Shown: positions 63,188 through 64,000 of the stretch, one piece after another
How positions within the stretch are numbered: the stretch's first letter is position 1
How the letters are laid out: each line of letters opens with the position of its first letter
From: Ephemerocybe angulata
Lineage: Eukaryota; Basidiomycota; Agaricomycetes; Agaricales; Psathyrellaceae
Reading direction: 5' to 3'
Length of the DNA: 64,000 nt
NCBI GenBank assembly: GCA_013368325.1
Contig: JAACJK010000004.1
Location: 186,001-250,000 of the forward strand
The notes under the pieces: model-generated
Database searches by the model: none
What the model was told of the DNA's origin: nothing
The model's input: only the letters and a program-made list of their open reading frames with translations
Translations under genes and position numbers: made by a program

Positions 63188-63699
63188 TCACCCCTCAGAG
63201 CGCTGAACACCAAGGACACCCCACAAGACTCTTCCAATAACATCTACCCCGTCGTTCCGCCAGAACCGTCTGCGCAGGCAGTCCTCCGCAGCCTCAGCGT
63301 CAATCACCCCAGCCTCATTCCTCGCCTCCACAATCGACGACACAATGGGCTCCGTAAACTCCGGATGCCCCTGCATCGTAAGGACATGTATCCTACCAAA
63401 CAGCTCTTGCCGCGTCTCCGCTGTCGACTCCGACACCTGACTAGTACTGCGCTTGAACCGCACCATAGCTTGGTTGGGCGAAAGTTCCGTCGCCGCGATG
63501 ATGTCGAACCCTGGAGGCGACCGGTCGAGCGGTACGTGGTCGCGGTGCATCGCCTGGATATTGAGCGTCTCGACGCCGAAGATGCGTTGCCCGAGGTCGG
63601 TGAGCGCGAGCGGTGTAGGCCCGATCTCCCACCGCCCGCCGTTGGGCACGCATTCCCCACCGAACGCCCTCGCGATGATTTGGTGCCCGAAACAGATGC
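63188..63699 (-). CDS. Class-I glutamine amidotransferase-like protein, C-terminal part only
   Basis: The exon encodes the second half of a GATase1-domain protein of the type found in fungi as small GMP-synthase-like amidotransferases. The nucleophile elbow GICFGHQIIARAFGG (Cys at the start of the exon), EIGPTPLALTDLG, LNIQAMHRDHVP and the catalytic His/Glu segment VLTMQGHPEF are present, and it ends GVLGVQRSEG. The exon begins right at the elbow, after a plausible CAG acceptor at 63700. The preceding 300 bases are open in frame to the window edge but do not resemble the expected N-terminal half (usually a variable-to-conserved segment ending in a YVDxL...HIKIFG-type strand). Either the upstream exons lie beyond 64000 or the gene is truncated. 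Function is uncertain. Confidence 0.7.
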
Positions 63700-64000
63700 C
63701 TGGTAATTCGTTGAGCAAGATTCTTGGATGCATCGCGGGAGAATTCAGGTAGAGATAAAATGAGGGACGCCACCACCGTCTAAATAAATAGACTGTGAGT
63801 TTAAACGCGACGACCCGAGTCGTTTTGTAAGGGCACTCGAGCGGCACCGAAAAGCGCCATGGGTGATAGAGTTCCAAGACTCTGGGCCCGAGCAGGAAGT
63901 GGACGAAGCTTCCATCGCCTCCCATTGGCCACAGAAAGGGCTCCAGTACTGTTCTGCCGATGCAGGCCAGATAACAGTCCCGACCAAGGGGATTTTCCCA
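63700..64000. other. Sequence upstream of the amidotransferase exon
   Basis: On the minus strand this stretch is open to the window edge, but its translation (for example VELYHPWRFSVPLE-like residues) has no motif I recognise. It could be intron, the 5' part of a disrupted gene, or unrelated sequence. Confidence 0.3.

Overview
The window is nuclear DNA from a filamentous basidiomycete, most likely a wood- or litter-decaying Agaricomycete. The basis is the dense set of short introns (mostly about 50-70 bases, GT-AG), TATA-type core promoters, and a gene complement of cytochrome P450s, GMC oxidoreductases, a GT90/CAP10 glycosyltransferase, an extracellular intradiol dioxygenase and basidiomycete-style membrane proteins. 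Species and chromosome cannot be told from the sequence. Coordinates follow splice sites read by eye; where I summed all exons (ferric reductase, the EXPERA-like protein, the three small cysteine-rich proteins, GT90, P450-4, IGPS, the berberine-bridge oxidase, the Pro-rich protein, the SNARE) the reading frame closes.

Layout. 0.3-5.1 kb: two tandem P450 genes (minus). 5.9-6.8 kb: first copy of a 10-cysteine hydrophobic secreted protein family (SSP1). 7-9.4 kb: non-coding with repeats. 9.4-10.2 kb: EXPERA/EBP-like membrane protein. 11.6-14.0 kb: ferric-chelate-reductase-like flavocytochrome. 14.2-15.3 kb: non-autonomous hAT-like transposon. 15.5-17.7 kb: third P450. 18.1-18.3 kb: short MITE with perfect 53-base inverted repeats. 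19.7-20.0 kb: gene relic. 20.4-27.4 kb: three minus-strand genes for a Pro-rich membrane protein, a disordered protein and a multispan membrane protein. 27.4-31.5 kb: gene-poor. 31.5-36.6 kb: two tandem GMC oxidoreductases. 37.6-39.6 kb: GT90 glycosyltransferase. 40.1-42.9 kb: fourth P450 with a hAT MITE inside intron 3. 44.1-45.1 kb: SSP2. 45.9-63.7 kb: mostly conserved cellular genes (Cue1-like CUE protein, stand-alone indole-3-glycerol-phosphate synthase, gamma-tubulin complex GCP2/Spc97, Rab geranylgeranyl transferase beta, syntaxin-8-like Qc-SNARE), interleaved with an intradiol dioxygenase, a berberine-bridge-type FAD oxidase, SSP3 and a partial class-I glutamine amidotransferase.

How it works together. 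The left two thirds look like an accessory oxidative-metabolism region: four related P450s sharing one exon architecture (including a 14-base microexon coding the oxygen-activation motif), a ferric reductase, two GMC oxidases and transposons. No polyketide, terpene or non-ribosomal core synthase is visible, so a single biosynthetic pathway is not demonstrated. The most unusual thread is the SSP family: three dispersed copies with identical exon lengths downstream of the first exon, ten conserved cysteines, a dibasic site just before the first cysteine, and a promoter of about 180 bases conserved almost base for base around the TATA box, which suggests coordinated and strong expression of an undescribed secreted protein.
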